From Amphritea balenae (GTDB lineage: Bacteria; Pseudomonadota; Gammaproteobacteria; Pseudomonadales; Balneatricaceae), in contig NZ_RQXV01000007.1 of assembly GCF_003858655.1 (NCBI RefSeq), positions 62,001-126,000 of the forward strand: a stretch of DNA of 64,000 nucleotides, given 5' to 3'. The notes beneath the pieces were generated by a model, which was not told where the DNA came from, did not search any database, and saw nothing but the letters and a program-made list of their open reading frames with translations. Of this stretch, positions 28,185 to 38,010 are shown one piece after another. The first letter of the stretch is position 1. Each line of letters starts with the position of its first letter. Position numbers and translations under genes: made by a program.

Positions 28185-28652
28185 ATGAAAATTCGACTGA
28201 TCGCCGTCGGCACCAAAATGCCGGGTTGGGTTATTGAAGGCTGCAATGAATATATTAAGCGCCTGCCCCATGAGTTTTCACTGGAAATAGTTGAGATCCC
28301 TCTGGGGCATCGGGGCAAAGGTGCTGATCTGGCCCGGGCTAAGCGTCAGGAAGGCGAACAGATGCTGGCGGCTATACCCAAAGGCGATCGGGTTATCGCG
28401 CTGGAAGTCGGCGGCCGTAACTGGAGTACAGAGCAGTTGGCGCAGCAGGCTGAAAATTGGCAGATGTCGGGTCAGAATGTTTGTCTTTTAGTAGGTGGGC
28501 CAGATGGGCTTGCGCCGGAGTGTGTTGCCATCGCCGATCAGAAATGGTCTTTGTCCGGCCTTACCCTGCCGCACCCTCTGGTACGCATTATTCTGACTGA
28601 ACAGTTGTACCGGGCCTGGAGTATCCTCCAGGGCCATCCTTATCATAAATAA
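28185..28652 (+). CDS. rlmH: 23S rRNA pseudouridine-1915 N3-methyltransferase
   Basis: A 155-aa SPOUT methyltransferase that modifies pseudouridine 1915 of 23S rRNA with [18 protein letters not shown] opens the protein, LLVGGPDGL is the SAM-binding knot loop and [20 protein letters not shown] forms the C-terminal knot. Length equals the E. coli enzyme. A 113-bp spacer to rsfS contains short TCTGATAT repeats but no evident terminator. Confidence 0.96.
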   Translation: MKIRLIAVGTKMPGWVIEGCNEYIKRLPHEFSLEIVEIPLGHRGKGADLARAKRQEGEQMLAAIPKGDRVIALEVGGRNWSTEQLAQQAENWQMSGQNVCLLVGGPDGLAPECVAIADQKWSLSGLTLPHPLVRIILTEQLYRAWSILQGHPYHK

Positions 28653-28671
28653 CCGGTAGATCATTGCTCAG

Positions 28672-30615
28672 ATGTCAGCATTCGATAGCTTGAAGGATCA
28701 TACAAAAGAGGGACGGGTATTTTTCTCCCGGTCGCTGATCGCTTTTGCCATCGTGTTACTGCTAATGGGTGTTTTGATTAGTCGTCTTTGGTTTTTGCAG
28801 GTGGTGCAGCATGAAAATCTGGCGGCACTTTCTGACGACAACCGGGTTCAGCTTAAACCTGTGGGGCCTACCCGGGGGCTGATCTATGATCGTAACGGAA
28901 TCCTGTTGGCGGATAACCGTCCCAGCTACAGCGTCACGCTCCTGAAAGAGGAAGTGAAAGATGTAGATGCCACGTTGGCGGAACTGGAAAAGCTGATTCC
29001 GGTGACCGAGCGTGAGATGGTCTCGTTCAGAAAACGATTGAAACAGCGTCGCCGTCCATACGAAACTGTGCCTTTGCGCTTTCGTCTGACCGATGAAGAG
29101 ATCGCCCGTATAGCGGTTAACTATCAGCGTCTCCCCGGGGTGCAGGTTGAAGCTGATCTGATTCGATATTATCCCTTTGGTGCCGGGCTGGTTCATGCGC
29201 TGGGTTACGTAGGACGTATTAACGAGAAAGAGTTAAAGCGGGTAGACCCAACCAACTACAGTGCCACCCATTATATCGGTAAGCTGGGTATCGAAAAGTT
29301 TTACGAGCCGCTGTTGCACGGTGAAGTGGGTTATCACAAGGTAGAAACCAATGCCCGGGGTCGGGTAATGCGGGTGCTGGAGCGTACCGATCCGGTGCCG
29401 GGTAAAGATGTAGTTCTGCATCTAGATATCCGTTTACAACAAGCGGCTGAGAAGTTAATTCACGGTCGCCGGGCTGCAATAGTCGCGATCGACCCGAACA
29501 CTGGGGGAATCCTGGCGCTGGTAAGTAATCCGGGCTATGACCCGAATATGTTTGTCACCGGTATTAGTAGCAAAAATTATACTGCGTTACGTGAATCACC
29601 AGATCTGCCTCTGTTTAATCGTGCCCTGCGAGGGCAGTATCCACCGGGATCCACCATTAAGCCAATGGTAGCGATGGGGGTCATCGACAGTGGTGAGATA
29701 AGCCCTTCTCATACAGTCAGTGATCCGGGGTTTTATACGCTGACTAAAGGCGGGCGACGCTATCGTGACTGGAAACGGGGTGGGCATGGCAAAGTCGGGA
29801 TGGATATGGCGATCTATCAGTCCTGTGATGTCTGGTTTTACGATGTGGCTAACCGGGCCGGTGTTGATGTGATTTCGGATTATCTGGGGCGCTTCGGGTT
29901 TGGACAGGTGACCAGCCTGGACCTGCCGGAAGCGTTACCTGGTATTTTGCCATCCCGGGCCTGGAAGAAAAAAACCGGTCGTGGATCCTGGTATTCCGGT
30001 GATTCACTGAACCTGAGTATTGGCCAGGGCTGGATGCTGGCTACACCGTTACAATTAGCGACCGCGACATCCGTGATGGCTAACCGGGGTGTTTGGAAAC
30101 AGCCGCGTATGTTGAAAGGCGTGATGCAGCGTAGTCAGTCCGGTAGTGATGCGATCACAGAAGGTTCAGTCATTGATATTAGCGGACTTGAAGGTACCAG
30201 TGCGGTATTACCTGATGTAAAGCTGGATAACGAACAATACTGGCAGCGAATTGTTGATGCGATGATTGCGGTTGTTCATGGACCCCGGGGGACCGCCCGG
30301 AAAATAGGTACAGGCATTGATTTTCAGATCGCCGGTAAAACCGGTACTGCTCAGGTTGTAGGTATCAAACAGGATGAAGAATACGATGCAGAGAAACTGT
30401 CTGAGCGGAACCGAGATCATGCCCTGTTTATCTCTTTTGCACCGGCGGCTAAACCTGAAATAGCGGTAGCCGTTATTGTTGAAAATGGCGGCGGTGGTTC
30501 CAGTACTGCTGCACCGGTGGCGCGTAAAGTAATAGATGCGTTCATGGAACTTAAACTGCAGGATGAGGGTCAGTTGATAACTTCGGCAGAACAGAAGGGT
30601 AGTCCGGATGCGTGA
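28672..30615 (+). CDS. mrdA: Penicillin-binding protein 2
   Basis: Elongation-specific peptidoglycan transpeptidase. The 647-aa class B PBP has an N-terminal membrane anchor (residues 20-42), a pedestal domain (PVGPTRGLIYDRNG, NRPSYSVTL), and the transpeptidase motifs SxxK in PPGSTIKPM, S-C-D in IYQSCDVWFYD and KTG in IAGKTGTAQV. It works with the glycan polymerase RodA, whose gene overlaps its end by 8 bp. Confidence 0.97.
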   Translation: MSAFDSLKDHTKEGRVFFSRSLIAFAIVLLLMGVLISRLWFLQVVQHENLAALSDDNRVQLKPVGPTRGLIYDRNGILLADNRPSYSVTLLKEEVKDVDATLAELEKLIPVTEREMVSFRKRLKQRRRPYETVPLRFRLTDEEIARIAVNYQRLPGVQVEADLIRYYPFGAGLVHALGYVGRINEKELKRVDPTNYSATHYIGKLGIEKFYEPLLHGEVGYHKVETNARGRVMRVLERTDPVPGKDVVLHLDIRLQQAAEKLIHGRRAAIVAIDPNTGGILALVSNPGYDPNMFVTGISSKNYTALRESPDLPLFNRALRGQYPPGSTIKPMVAMGVIDSGEISPSHTVSDPGFYTLTKGGRRYRDWKRGGHGKVGMDMAIYQSCDVWFYDVANRAGVDVISDYLGRFGFGQVTSLDLPEALPGILPSRAWKKKTGRGSWYSGDSLNLSIGQGWMLATPLQLATATSVMANRGVWKQPRMLKGVMQRSQSGSDAITEGSVIDISGLEGTSAVLPDVKLDNEQYWQRIVDAMIAVVHGPRGTARKIGTGIDFQIAGKTGTAQVVGIKQDEEYDAEKLSERNRDHALFISFAPAAKPEIAVAVIVENGGGGSSTAAPVARKVIDAFMELKLQDEGQLITSAEQKGSPDA

Positions 30616-31744
30616 TTTTCAGCGGAGTATGCCTGATGCTCAGCCTCACCTGGCCCGCCGTCGTGGACTCTGGTCTTACACCCGGCTTGATGCCTGGTTG
30701 CTGCTGTTGGTCTTTATTCTCTGCGGCTATGGTTTGCTGATTCTGTACAGCGCATCCGGTGGCGATATGGGATATGTCACCCGACAGGCTATCCGGATGG
30801 GGGCGGGTTTTTTTGTGATGGTGGTGCTGGCCCAGCTTCGGCCTCAGCTCTTCGCCCGCTGGGCGCCGGCGATGTATGTGGTATGTATCGGGTTATTGTT
30901 GGCGGTAATACTCGTTGGTGTAGGTGCGAAAGGCGCACAGCGTTGGATTGCGTTACCCGGATTTAGGTTTCAGCCATCGGAAATTTTAAAACTGGTGCTA
31001 CCTCTGATGATCGCCTGCTATCTGGCGAGCCGTCCGTTACCACCAAGTTTCAGGCATATCATGATCTCGCTGGTGTTGATATTTGTACCGGTGGTGATGA
31101 TTATGAAACAGCCGGATCTGGGTACCTCCTTGTTGATAGGCGCTTCAGGGGTGTTTGTTCTGCTTTTATCGGGTATTTACTGGCGCTATATTTTTGCCGC
31201 GTTAGGGGTGGCTGCTGCAGGCTTGCCTGGCTTGTGGATGGTGATGAAAGATTATCAGAAACAGCGGGTGCTGACGTTTCTGGACCCGGAAAGTGATCCG
31301 TTAGGTTCTGGCTGGAATATTATTCAGTCCAAGGCGGCCATAGGCTCAGGTGGACTTGACGGCAAAGGCTGGATGCAGGGGACTCAGTCGCAACTGGATT
31401 TTCTGCCGGAGAGTCATACCGATTTTATTATTGCGGTACTGGCAGAAGAGATGGGGATGGTGGGTGTGCTGATTTTGTTGGCTATCTATCTGCTGATAAT
31501 TGCCCGTGGTTTGGTTATCGCGGTTAAAGCGCAGGATAGCTTTGGTCGTCTGGTGGCAGGTAGTGTAACCCTGACCTTCTTTGTCTATATTTTTGTCAAT
31601 ATCGGCATGGTGAGCGGTTTGCTGCCAGTGGTAGGTGTGCCTCTGCCATTGGTAAGTTACGGCGGTACCTCAATTGTTACCCTGATGGCCGGGTTTGGAT
31701 TATTGATGTCGGTGCAGGCACACCGCAAGATGATAAGTCACTAA
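30608..31744 (+). CDS. rodA: Rod-shape-determining SEDS glycosyltransferase RodA
   Basis: A 378-aa polytopic membrane protein that polymerises lipid II in the elongasome together with PBP2. SEDS signatures include FILCGYGLLILYSAS, KPRFQPSE-type segment GFRFQPSEILKL, KQPDLGTSLLI, and the C-terminal GMVSGLLPVVGVPLPLVSYGGTS. ATG at 30608 lies within the end of mrdA, which indicates coupled translation. Confidence 0.97.
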   Translation: MRDFQRSMPDAQPHLARRRGLWSYTRLDAWLLLLVFILCGYGLLILYSASGGDMGYVTRQAIRMGAGFFVMVVLAQLRPQLFARWAPAMYVVCIGLLLAVILVGVGAKGAQRWIALPGFRFQPSEILKLVLPLMIACYLASRPLPPSFRHIMISLVLIFVPVVMIMKQPDLGTSLLIGASGVFVLLLSGIYWRYIFAALGVAAAGLPGLWMVMKDYQKQRVLTFLDPESDPLGSGWNIIQSKAAIGSGGLDGKGWMQGTQSQLDFLPESHTDFIIAVLAEEMGMVGVLILLAIYLLIIARGLVIAVKAQDSFGRLVAGSVTLTFFVYIFVNIGMVSGLLPVVGVPLPLVSYGGTSIVTLMAGFGLLMSVQAHRKMISH

Positions 31745-31889
31745 GCCGTTATAAAAAAAACTGCATAGCATTTAGCGGTTTTGTTCAGCGGGCTCTGTGA
31801 TACAGTTTGGGTTCAGCTCAGGGATGTTTGAGTAGCGTCTTTAATAATATTCAGGGATTTTGACCGCAGGGTCTTCGGGATAAGGTGAA

Positions 31890-32897
31890 ATGATCAGATC
31901 TAAGTTAACCGGGTTACTGACCGGAACATTTTTTTGTGCCGGGTTGCTCTGGGGAGCGCCAGTGGCGGCCCATGGGTATGGCGATCATCCTGCAGCGCAG
32001 CAGTTTATCGCTGATATGGCTGCTGAAGGCTTCGATGAAAACGAAATTAAAACCATATTGCGTTCTGCTGAACGTAAGGAAAGTATTCTTAAGGCTATTT
32101 CACGTCCGGCCGAGAAGCGCCTGACCTGGGGAGAGTATCGGAATATTTTTCTCAAGCAGAAGCGTATTAAGCAAGGGGTCGAGTTTTGGGATCAGTATGC
32201 AGACACCTTAGAACGCGCTGAGAAAGAATACGGCGTACCGGCTGAAATTATTGTGGCTATTATCGGTGTAGAGACCCGGTATGGTCGTAATATGGGGAGC
32301 TACCGGGTCGTTGATGCACTGTCGACGCTGGGTTTTGATTATCCGAAACGGGGTAAATTCTTTCGGGGGCAATTGAAAGAGTATTTCTATCTGGTTAGAG
32401 AAGAGAGTGTTGATCCATTCAGCCTGAAAGGTTCGTATGCCGGCGCGATGGGCTTTGGCCAGTTTATTCCGAGCAGCTTCAGGCATTTCGCGGTCGATTT
32501 TGATAGGGATGGCAAAAAAGATATCTGGAATAACCCGGTCGATGCGATTGGTAGTGTTGCTAACTACTTCAAAGAGCATGGTTGGAAAAATGGAGAGCCG
32601 GTACGCAGTAATGTTGTGATGCGTGAACTGGCTGATGACAGCTGGTTTAATGATGGTTTAAAACCCAGTCTGACCCTGAACGAATGGTCGGAGCGGGGCA
32701 TTAAAACACGTAAAGGTCTGAATGCAGATAGCAAAGCGACCCTGATGCGTCTTGAAGCTAAGGGCGAATTTCAACACTGGTTTGGATTGCATAACTTCTA
32801 TGTCATAACCCGCTATAATCACAGCCGTTTGTACGCAATGGCGGTGTATGAGTTAAGCCAGGCAGTGGCTGAGAAACGAAAAAAATCTACGGGCTAG
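31890..32897 (+). CDS. mltB: Membrane-bound lytic murein transglycosylase B
   Basis: Cleaves peptidoglycan between MurNAc and GlcNAc with formation of 1,6-anhydroMurNAc. The 335-aa protein has an N-terminal signal sequence ending near VAAHG, then the SLT-B domain with the catalytic glutamate in IIGVETRYGRNMGSYRV, and YAGAMGFGQFIPSSFRHF and DAIGSVANYF downstream. A lipobox is not evident, so it may be a soluble periplasmic form. rlpA starts 3 bp after its stop. Confidence 0.94.
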   Translation: MIRSKLTGLLTGTFFCAGLLWGAPVAAHGYGDHPAAQQFIADMAAEGFDENEIKTILRSAERKESILKAISRPAEKRLTWGEYRNIFLKQKRIKQGVEFWDQYADTLERAEKEYGVPAEIIVAIIGVETRYGRNMGSYRVVDALSTLGFDYPKRGKFFRGQLKEYFYLVREESVDPFSLKGSYAGAMGFGQFIPSSFRHFAVDFDRDGKKDIWNNPVDAIGSVANYFKEHGWKNGEPVRSNVVMRELADDSWFNDGLKPSLTLNEWSERGIKTRKGLNADSKATLMRLEAKGEFQHWFGLHNFYVITRYNHSRLYAMAVYELSQAVAEKRKKSTG

Positions 32898-32900
32898 AAA

Positions 32901-33731
32901 ATGAAACGAATAATCCTGAATCTTTGTGCGCTATCTGTACTGGTAGTTCTGGGGGGCTGTTCGTCCTCCGGTGGGCGATATGCGGTAGAGCAGGATTACG
33001 GGCCGTCCAAAGCGGTTGATGTATCTAATGTGCCTGATGCAGTGCCCCGGGCAGAGCCGAAAAGTCGGGGCGGCAATAAAAGCCCTTATCGCGTGCTGGG
33101 TAAAACCTATTATGTGATGCCGTCTAGTCTCGGCTATAAAGAGCGCGGTGTCTCTTCCTGGTACGGTAAAAAGTTCCACGGACATAAAACCTCTAATGGC
33201 GAAACCTACAATATGTACGCCATGACTGCAGCGCATAAATCGTTGCCACTGCCCAGCTATGTTCAGGTGACCAACCTGAAAAATGGCAAACGGGTGATTG
33301 TGCGGGTTAATGACCGGGGGCCATTCCACGGTGGACGTATTATCGATCTGTCTTACGCAGCGGCATCGAAACTGGATATGTTAGGCGCAGGTACCGCTAA
33401 GGTTGAAGTAGAGGCAATTAACCCGAATAGCTGGAACACTAAGGCCGCTGTTGTGACTGCCGCAGCACCGCCTGCGCCAGCCACACAGGCGGGAGCCGCT
33501 AGTCGCTATCTTCAGGTAGGTGCCTTTAGTCTTCAGGCAACCGCAGATGAAGCGGTGCGACAGTTACAGACAATGTTGCCCGGATATCAGGTCAGAATAG
33601 TTCCCTTGCAGTTGCAGGATCGTCGCTTGTATCGGGTGCAGCTTGGTCCGGTTCAACTGAATGCGAATCTGGCAGAGCTGATATCCCGAGTTGAAGCGGC
33701 AGGTTATCTGCGTCCGCATTTGGTAGACTAG
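32901..33731 (+). CDS. rlpA: Septal ring lipoprotein RlpA with SPOR domain
   Basis: A 276-aa lipoprotein with lipobox LGGC (Cys20). The double-psi beta-barrel domain (about residues 88-178: GVSSWYGKKFHGHKTSNGE, AAHKSLPLPSYVQVTNL, RVNDRGPFHGGRIIDLSYAAA) is a lytic transglycosylase in Pseudomonas that acts on denuded glycan. The C-terminal SPOR domain (about 200-276: YLQVGAFSLQATADEAV) targets the septum. Follows mltB directly. Confidence 0.95.
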   Translation: MKRIILNLCALSVLVVLGGCSSSGGRYAVEQDYGPSKAVDVSNVPDAVPRAEPKSRGGNKSPYRVLGKTYYVMPSSLGYKERGVSSWYGKKFHGHKTSNGETYNMYAMTAAHKSLPLPSYVQVTNLKNGKRVIVRVNDRGPFHGGRIIDLSYAAASKLDMLGAGTAKVEVEAINPNSWNTKAAVVTAAAPPAPATQAGAASRYLQVGAFSLQATADEAVRQLQTMLPGYQVRIVPLQLQDRRLYRVQLGPVQLNANLAELISRVEAAGYLRPHLVD

Positions 33732-33934
33732 TCTTTTTAGTCGGGCAGGATGACAGTCTGTCAGCGTTTAGCCGGACAGGTTTTACTGGTCAGGCCTGGC
33801 TCTCAGGCTTGAGAGAAAAAGGTTTTAAAAGGTCGAGAACCTTTAACAATATCGTTGGTCCTATCTGTACTCGGACCCGTACTCCGGTTAATTCCCGGAA
33901 TTAGAGCAACTGTAAAAAAGTACTCATAAATATC

Positions 33935-35089
33935 ATGATGAAAAAAAATATGCTTCGTTTAGCTTTGCTATTGATCACCGTTATTGCCCTGCCCCTTCAG
34001 GCCGCGACTATCATGCCAGCTGCACCGCAGGTTGCTGCTCGTGCTTATATTGTTATGGATGCAGACACCGGTAAGGTTATTGTTGCTAATCGCGAAGAGG
34101 AACGTTTTCCTCCTGCGAGTCTGACCAAAATGATGACTAGCTATATCCTGGCAGCTGAACTGAATAAAGGTAATGTTGCTAAGGGTGATTTGGTACCTGT
34201 TTCGGTAAAGGCGTGGCGAGCCCCTGGATCGCGTATGTTTATTCAGGAAGGTACTCAGGTGCTGCTGAGCGATCTGATGAAAGGGATTATTATCCAGTCG
34301 GGTAATGATGCCAGTGTTGCAGTTGCTGAATATCTGGCCGGTAGCGAAGCTGCGTTTGCCGATATGATGAATCAACATGCAGTCCAGTTGGGTATGCAAA
34401 ACTCTCACTTTATGAATGCCACTGGTCTGCCGGCAGAAGAACATTATGCCTCAGCCCATGACCTGGCTCTGTTGGCCCGTTCAATTATCCAGGATTACCC
34501 TGAGCATTACGGTATCTACTCAGAGAAATACTTTACCTATAACAAAATCCGTCAGCCAAACCGTAATAAATTACTCTGGCGTGACAATTCGGTTGATGGT
34601 CTGAAAACCGGACATACCGATGCAGCAGGTTACTGCCTGGTGGCGTCAGCTAAGCGTGATGGTATGCGCCTGATTACAGTAGTGATGGGTACGAATAGTG
34701 AAGAAGCCCGAGCCCAGGAGAGCCAGAAACTACTGGCTTATGCTTTCCGTTATTTCCGTACCCACAAGTTGTACAGTGCCGGCCAGGTGTTGGAATCAAC
34801 TAAGGTATGGGCCGGTCAACAGGATCAACTGAAACTAGGCCTGACCGAAGCGATGGCGATCACCATTCCACGGGGTCAGAGTGAGCAGCTTGAAGCTGTT
34901 CTGGATCTGGATAAAGTCATTAAAGCGCCCGTTTCAAAAGGCCAGAAGTACGGTACGGTCAAAGTGATGTTAAATGGCGAGCTGGTTGCCAGTTCACCGG
35001 TTGTTGCGCTTGAAACGATTGAACAGGCAGGTTTCTTACAGCGTATTTGGGATGCTATTGCGCTATTCTTTTATAACCTGATTAATTAA
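33935..35089 (+). CDS. dacA: D-alanyl-D-alanine carboxypeptidase (PBP5/6-type)
   Basis: Trims the terminal D-alanine from peptidoglycan pentapeptides. The 384-aa protein has a signal peptide ending at LQAAT, serine-peptidase motifs SxxK in PPASLTKMMT, SGN in IIQSGNDASVA and KTG in DGLKTGHTDAAGYC, and a C-terminal amphipathic helix (LQRIWDAIALFFYNLIN) that anchors it to the outer face of the inner membrane. The 203-bp spacer after rlpA probably holds its promoter. Confidence 0.96.
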   Translation: MMKKNMLRLALLLITVIALPLQAATIMPAAPQVAARAYIVMDADTGKVIVANREEERFPPASLTKMMTSYILAAELNKGNVAKGDLVPVSVKAWRAPGSRMFIQEGTQVLLSDLMKGIIIQSGNDASVAVAEYLAGSEAAFADMMNQHAVQLGMQNSHFMNATGLPAEEHYASAHDLALLARSIIQDYPEHYGIYSEKYFTYNKIRQPNRNKLLWRDNSVDGLKTGHTDAAGYCLVASAKRDGMRLITVVMGTNSEEARAQESQKLLAYAFRYFRTHKLYSAGQVLESTKVWAGQQDQLKLGLTEAMAITIPRGQSEQLEAVLDLDKVIKAPVSKGQKYGTVKVMLNGELVASSPVVALETIEQAGFLQRIWDAIALFFYNLIN

Positions 35090-35110
35090 CTCAGCGGTTG
35101 GTGAGGAATG

Positions 35111-35137
35111 GATGCCCGGCCTTTTGGTTCGGGCATC
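35111..35137 (+). promoter_or_regulatory. Hairpin in front of the dat start
   Basis: Perfect 8-bp stem GATGCCCG / CGGGCATC with an 11-nt loop, ending 15 nt before the chosen dat start. No T tract, so it is a leader structure rather than a terminator; it may modulate dat translation. Confidence 0.45.
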
Positions 35138-35152
35138 TGTCGTTATCGGAAC

Positions 35153-36010
35153 ATGGAAACTGTATATCTTAACGATAAATTTGTCGCAGCAGATCAGGCT
35201 CAGGTCTCGGTATTTGACCGGGGATTTCTGTTCGGCGACAGCGTTTACGAGGTAATTCCTTTTTACCAGGGGCAGGGCTTTCGCCTTGATGAGCATCTGG
35301 CGCGTCTTGAGCATAGTCTGCGGGGTATACAGATCAGTATCGCCCGGGACTGGAAAGCAATACTGACGGAACTAGTCGCTAAGAATGGCGGTGGTAATTT
35401 GTCTGTATATCTGCAGATAAGTCGTGGGAGTTCCGGTCAGCGAAGTCATGCCTATGATGAGCAGATGCAGCCGACTGTTTTTGCCTGCTGTAATCCTATT
35501 CGTGATATTTACGATGAAGGCCCCGACTCCATTGCCGGTATTTCAGCTATTGTAACGGCGGATCTGCGCTGGCACCGTTGTGATATTAAAGCAACAGGCC
35601 TTTTGCCAAATATACTGGTGATGCAACAAGCGCGACAGGCGGGAGCCACAGAGGCGCTGATGATCAGGGATGGGCTGCTAACCGAAGGCGCTTCCTGTAA
35701 CTTGTTTATGGTGGATAAAGGGGTTATTTATACGCCTAAGCGAAGTTCAGAGATCCTGGGTGGGACGACCCGGGAACTTATTCTTGAGCTGGCGGCCGTT
35801 AATGGCATACCCACTCAGGAAGTTGATATAGATTATGACCACCTGATGAATGCTGATGAAGTATGGATCAGTAGTTCTACCCGAGCCGTCGTGCCGGTTA
35901 TAAAGATTGATGATCAGCTAATTGCTGACGGCAAAAAAGGCCCATTGTGGGCGCGTATGTTTGAACTCTTTACCCGCTATCAGCGAGACCTGATGCAGGG
36001 GGGAGTTTAA
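35153..36010 (+). CDS. dat: D-amino-acid aminotransferase
   Basis: A 285-aa fold-type IV PLP aminotransferase. METVYLNDKFVAADQAQVSVFDRGFLFGDSVYE, split here as the family N-terminus, is typical; the PLP lysine is in CDIKATGLLPN and the phosphate-binding loop is TEGASCNLFMV. D-alanine aminotransferases share this pattern, and the position right after a D,D-carboxypeptidase that frees D-Ala fits. ATG at 35153 is used; an in-frame ATG at 35108 would add 15 residues lying across a hairpin. A branched-chain specificity cannot be excluded. Confidence 0.88.
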   Translation: METVYLNDKFVAADQAQVSVFDRGFLFGDSVYEVIPFYQGQGFRLDEHLARLEHSLRGIQISIARDWKAILTELVAKNGGGNLSVYLQISRGSSGQRSHAYDEQMQPTVFACCNPIRDIYDEGPDSIAGISAIVTADLRWHRCDIKATGLLPNILVMQQARQAGATEALMIRDGLLTEGASCNLFMVDKGVIYTPKRSSEILGGTTRELILELAAVNGIPTQEVDIDYDHLMNADEVWISSSTRAVVPVIKIDDQLIADGKKGPLWARMFELFTRYQRDLMQGGV

Positions 36011-36013
36011 GCT

Positions 36014-36061
36014 ATTAAACAGTTAACGATTTAAGCAGCTAACGACTTAAACAGTTAGAAA
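36014..36061 (+). repeat. Three 16-bp tandem repeats before ybeD
   Basis: Units at 36014-36029, 36030-36045 and 36046-36061 follow the pattern TTAA-CAG-TAACGA with few differences. They start just after the dat stop and end 24 bp before the ybeD start. The spacing of one and a half helical turns per unit does not favour same-face protein sites. Confidence 0.75.
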
Positions 36062-36085
36062 ATTAAGACCCGAGTACCGAGAGAT

Positions 36086-36367
36086 ATGGCACAACAGACC
36101 GAGCAAGACGCACCTAAGATTGAGTTTCCCTGTCCTGATTATCCGATCAAGATTATTGGTCGGGCGGCGCCGGACTTTAAAGAGCTGGTCATTGATATCG
36201 TACGCAAACATGCGCCGGATCTGGATCTGAAAAAAATTGATGAACAGCCCAGCAGTAAAGGCACCTTTACCTCTGTACGCATGAAAATTACCGCCACCGG
36301 CGCTGATCAGCTGGATGCCCTGCATCAGGAGCTGAAAGCCACTGGCCGTGTACAGATGGTGATCTGA
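36086..36367 (+). CDS. ybeD: DUF493 protein YbeD
   Basis: A 93-aa ACT-like fold protein. [24 protein letters not shown] and [28 protein letters not shown] are the DUF493 core. In E. coli it lies between dacA and lipB, as here, and may act in lipoate metabolism, but its role is unproven. The stop overlaps the lipB start by one base. Confidence 0.93.
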   Translation: MAQQTEQDAPKIEFPCPDYPIKIIGRAAPDFKELVIDIVRKHAPDLDLKKIDEQPSSKGTFTSVRMKITATGADQLDALHQELKATGRVQMVI

Positions 36368-37020
36368 TGGCGCTGGCAGAACAGGTGATTGTCCGTGATC
36401 TGGGTTTGGTTGAGTATCAGCCAACCTGGCAAACGATGCAGGATTTTACCGCGGCACGCGGACCTGACACCATGGATGAGATCTGGGTGCTGGAACATCA
36501 ACCTGTATTTACACAGGGCCAGGCTGGTAAAGCTGAACATCTGCTAGGCACCGGTGATATTCCGGTAGTGCAGGTTGACCGTGGCGGTCAGGTAACCTAT
36601 CACGGTCCGGGTCAGTTGGTGGTCTATCTACTACTGAACCTGCGTCGCAAAAAGTTTGGCGTACGCGAGCTGGTCGCCCGCATGGAGCAGAGTATTGTTG
36701 ATCTGCTCGCAGGTTACGGTGTTGAAGCCTATGCTAAACCGGATGCGCCGGGTGTCTATGTGAATGACGCTAAAATCTGTTCATTAGGTTTGCGGGTTCG
36801 TAAAGGTTGTTCTTTTCACGGACTGGCGTTGAACCTGGATATGGATCTTGAGCCGTTTAACCGGATCAATCCTTGTGGCTATGCCGGCATGGCGGTAACG
36901 CGCCTTACTAATTTGACAGAGATAAATGATAGAAACGCTGTTAAAGATTCGCTTACAGAAATACTGGTAAAAAGACTCGGCTATAACGAGCAGACCAGAA
37001 CTAACTCGCTGGAAAACTAG
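36367..37020 (+). CDS. lipB: Octanoyl-ACP:protein N-octanoyltransferase
   Basis: Transfers octanoyl from ACP to lipoyl domains, the first step of lipoate synthesis. The 217-aa protein shows [23 protein letters not shown], the acyl-site lysine region in [21 protein letters not shown] and the catalytic cysteine in [14 protein letters not shown]. lipA starts on the next base after the stop. Confidence 0.96.
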   Translation: MALAEQVIVRDLGLVEYQPTWQTMQDFTAARGPDTMDEIWVLEHQPVFTQGQAGKAEHLLGTGDIPVVQVDRGGQVTYHGPGQLVVYLLLNLRRKKFGVRELVARMEQSIVDLLAGYGVEAYAKPDAPGVYVNDAKICSLGLRVRKGCSFHGLALNLDMDLEPFNRINPCGYAGMAVTRLTNLTEINDRNAVKDSLTEILVKRLGYNEQTRTNSLEN

Positions 37021-38010
37021 ATGTCTGATAAAACAGAAAAACAGCAAAGTGCTAAACCACACAAAGTAGAAGCTGGGGTAAAGTTACGCGGCGCCGATAA
37101 GGTTGCCCGTATCCCAGTGAAGGTAATCCCGACAGAAAGGGATAAGATACTGCGTAAGCCCGATTGGCTGCGGGTATCGCTGGGTACCTCGCCTAAAGTA
37201 AATGGCATTAAAGATAAGCTGCGTAAGCATAAGCTCGCATCGGTTTGTGAAGAAGCCAGCTGCCCGAATCTGGGTGAATGTTTCAGCCATGGTACGGCTA
37301 CATTTATGATTATGGGCGATATATGCACCCGTCGATGCCCTTTTTGTGATGTTGCCCACGGTCGGCCAAAAGCCTTACCTGAGAATGAGCCTAAAGAGCT
37401 GGCGGCAGCAATTGCCGATATGGGGCTGCGTTATGTCGTGATTACCTCGGTAGACCGTGATGATCTGCGTGATGGTGGTGCCGATCACTTTGCTCGCTGT
37501 ATCAGTGAAACCCGTGCGGCGATTCCATCGATTCAGGTTGAAACCCTGGTGCCTGATTTCCGTGGTCGTATGGATGTGGCGCTGGATATTTTGCAGCAGA
37601 CCCCGCCGGATGTGTTCAACCATAATATGGAAACCGTGCCTCGCCTGTATCGTAAAGTGCGTCCGGGGGCGGATTACCAGTGGTCGCTGACCTTGTTACA
37701 AAAATACAAGCAGCGTTGTCCGGATGTACGGACAAAGTCGGGCCTGATGGTGGGTGTGGGTGAAACCAAAGAGGAGATCTTTGAGGTACTTAAAGATCTG
37801 CGAGCTCACGATGTTGATATGCTGACGATAGGTCAGTATCTGCAGCCAAGCCGGGATCATCTGCCGGTTGATCGTTATGTCACGCCAGAAGAGTTTGATG
37901 AGTATGCGGCCCTGGCAAAAGAACTGGGCTTCTCGCAGGTCGCCAGTGGACCTTTGGTGCGCTCCTCTTACCATGCTGACCTTCAGGCTAAAGGCGAAAC
38001 AATCAGTTGA
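37021..38010 (+). CDS. lipA: Lipoyl synthase
   Basis: Radical-SAM enzyme that inserts two sulfurs into protein-bound octanoyl groups. The 329-aa protein has the radical-SAM cluster motif CTRRCPFC and the auxiliary cluster motif [12 protein letters not shown], with the family C-terminal SSYHA. It directly follows lipB and overlaps the next membrane-protein gene by 4 bp (ATGA). Confidence 0.97.
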   Translation: MSDKTEKQQSAKPHKVEAGVKLRGADKVARIPVKVIPTERDKILRKPDWLRVSLGTSPKVNGIKDKLRKHKLASVCEEASCPNLGECFSHGTATFMIMGDICTRRCPFCDVAHGRPKALPENEPKELAAAIADMGLRYVVITSVDRDDLRDGGADHFARCISETRAAIPSIQVETLVPDFRGRMDVALDILQQTPPDVFNHNMETVPRLYRKVRPGADYQWSLTLLQKYKQRCPDVRTKSGLMVGVGETKEEIFEVLKDLRAHDVDMLTIGQYLQPSRDHLPVDRYVTPEEFDEYAALAKELGFSQVASGPLVRSSYHADLQAKGETIS

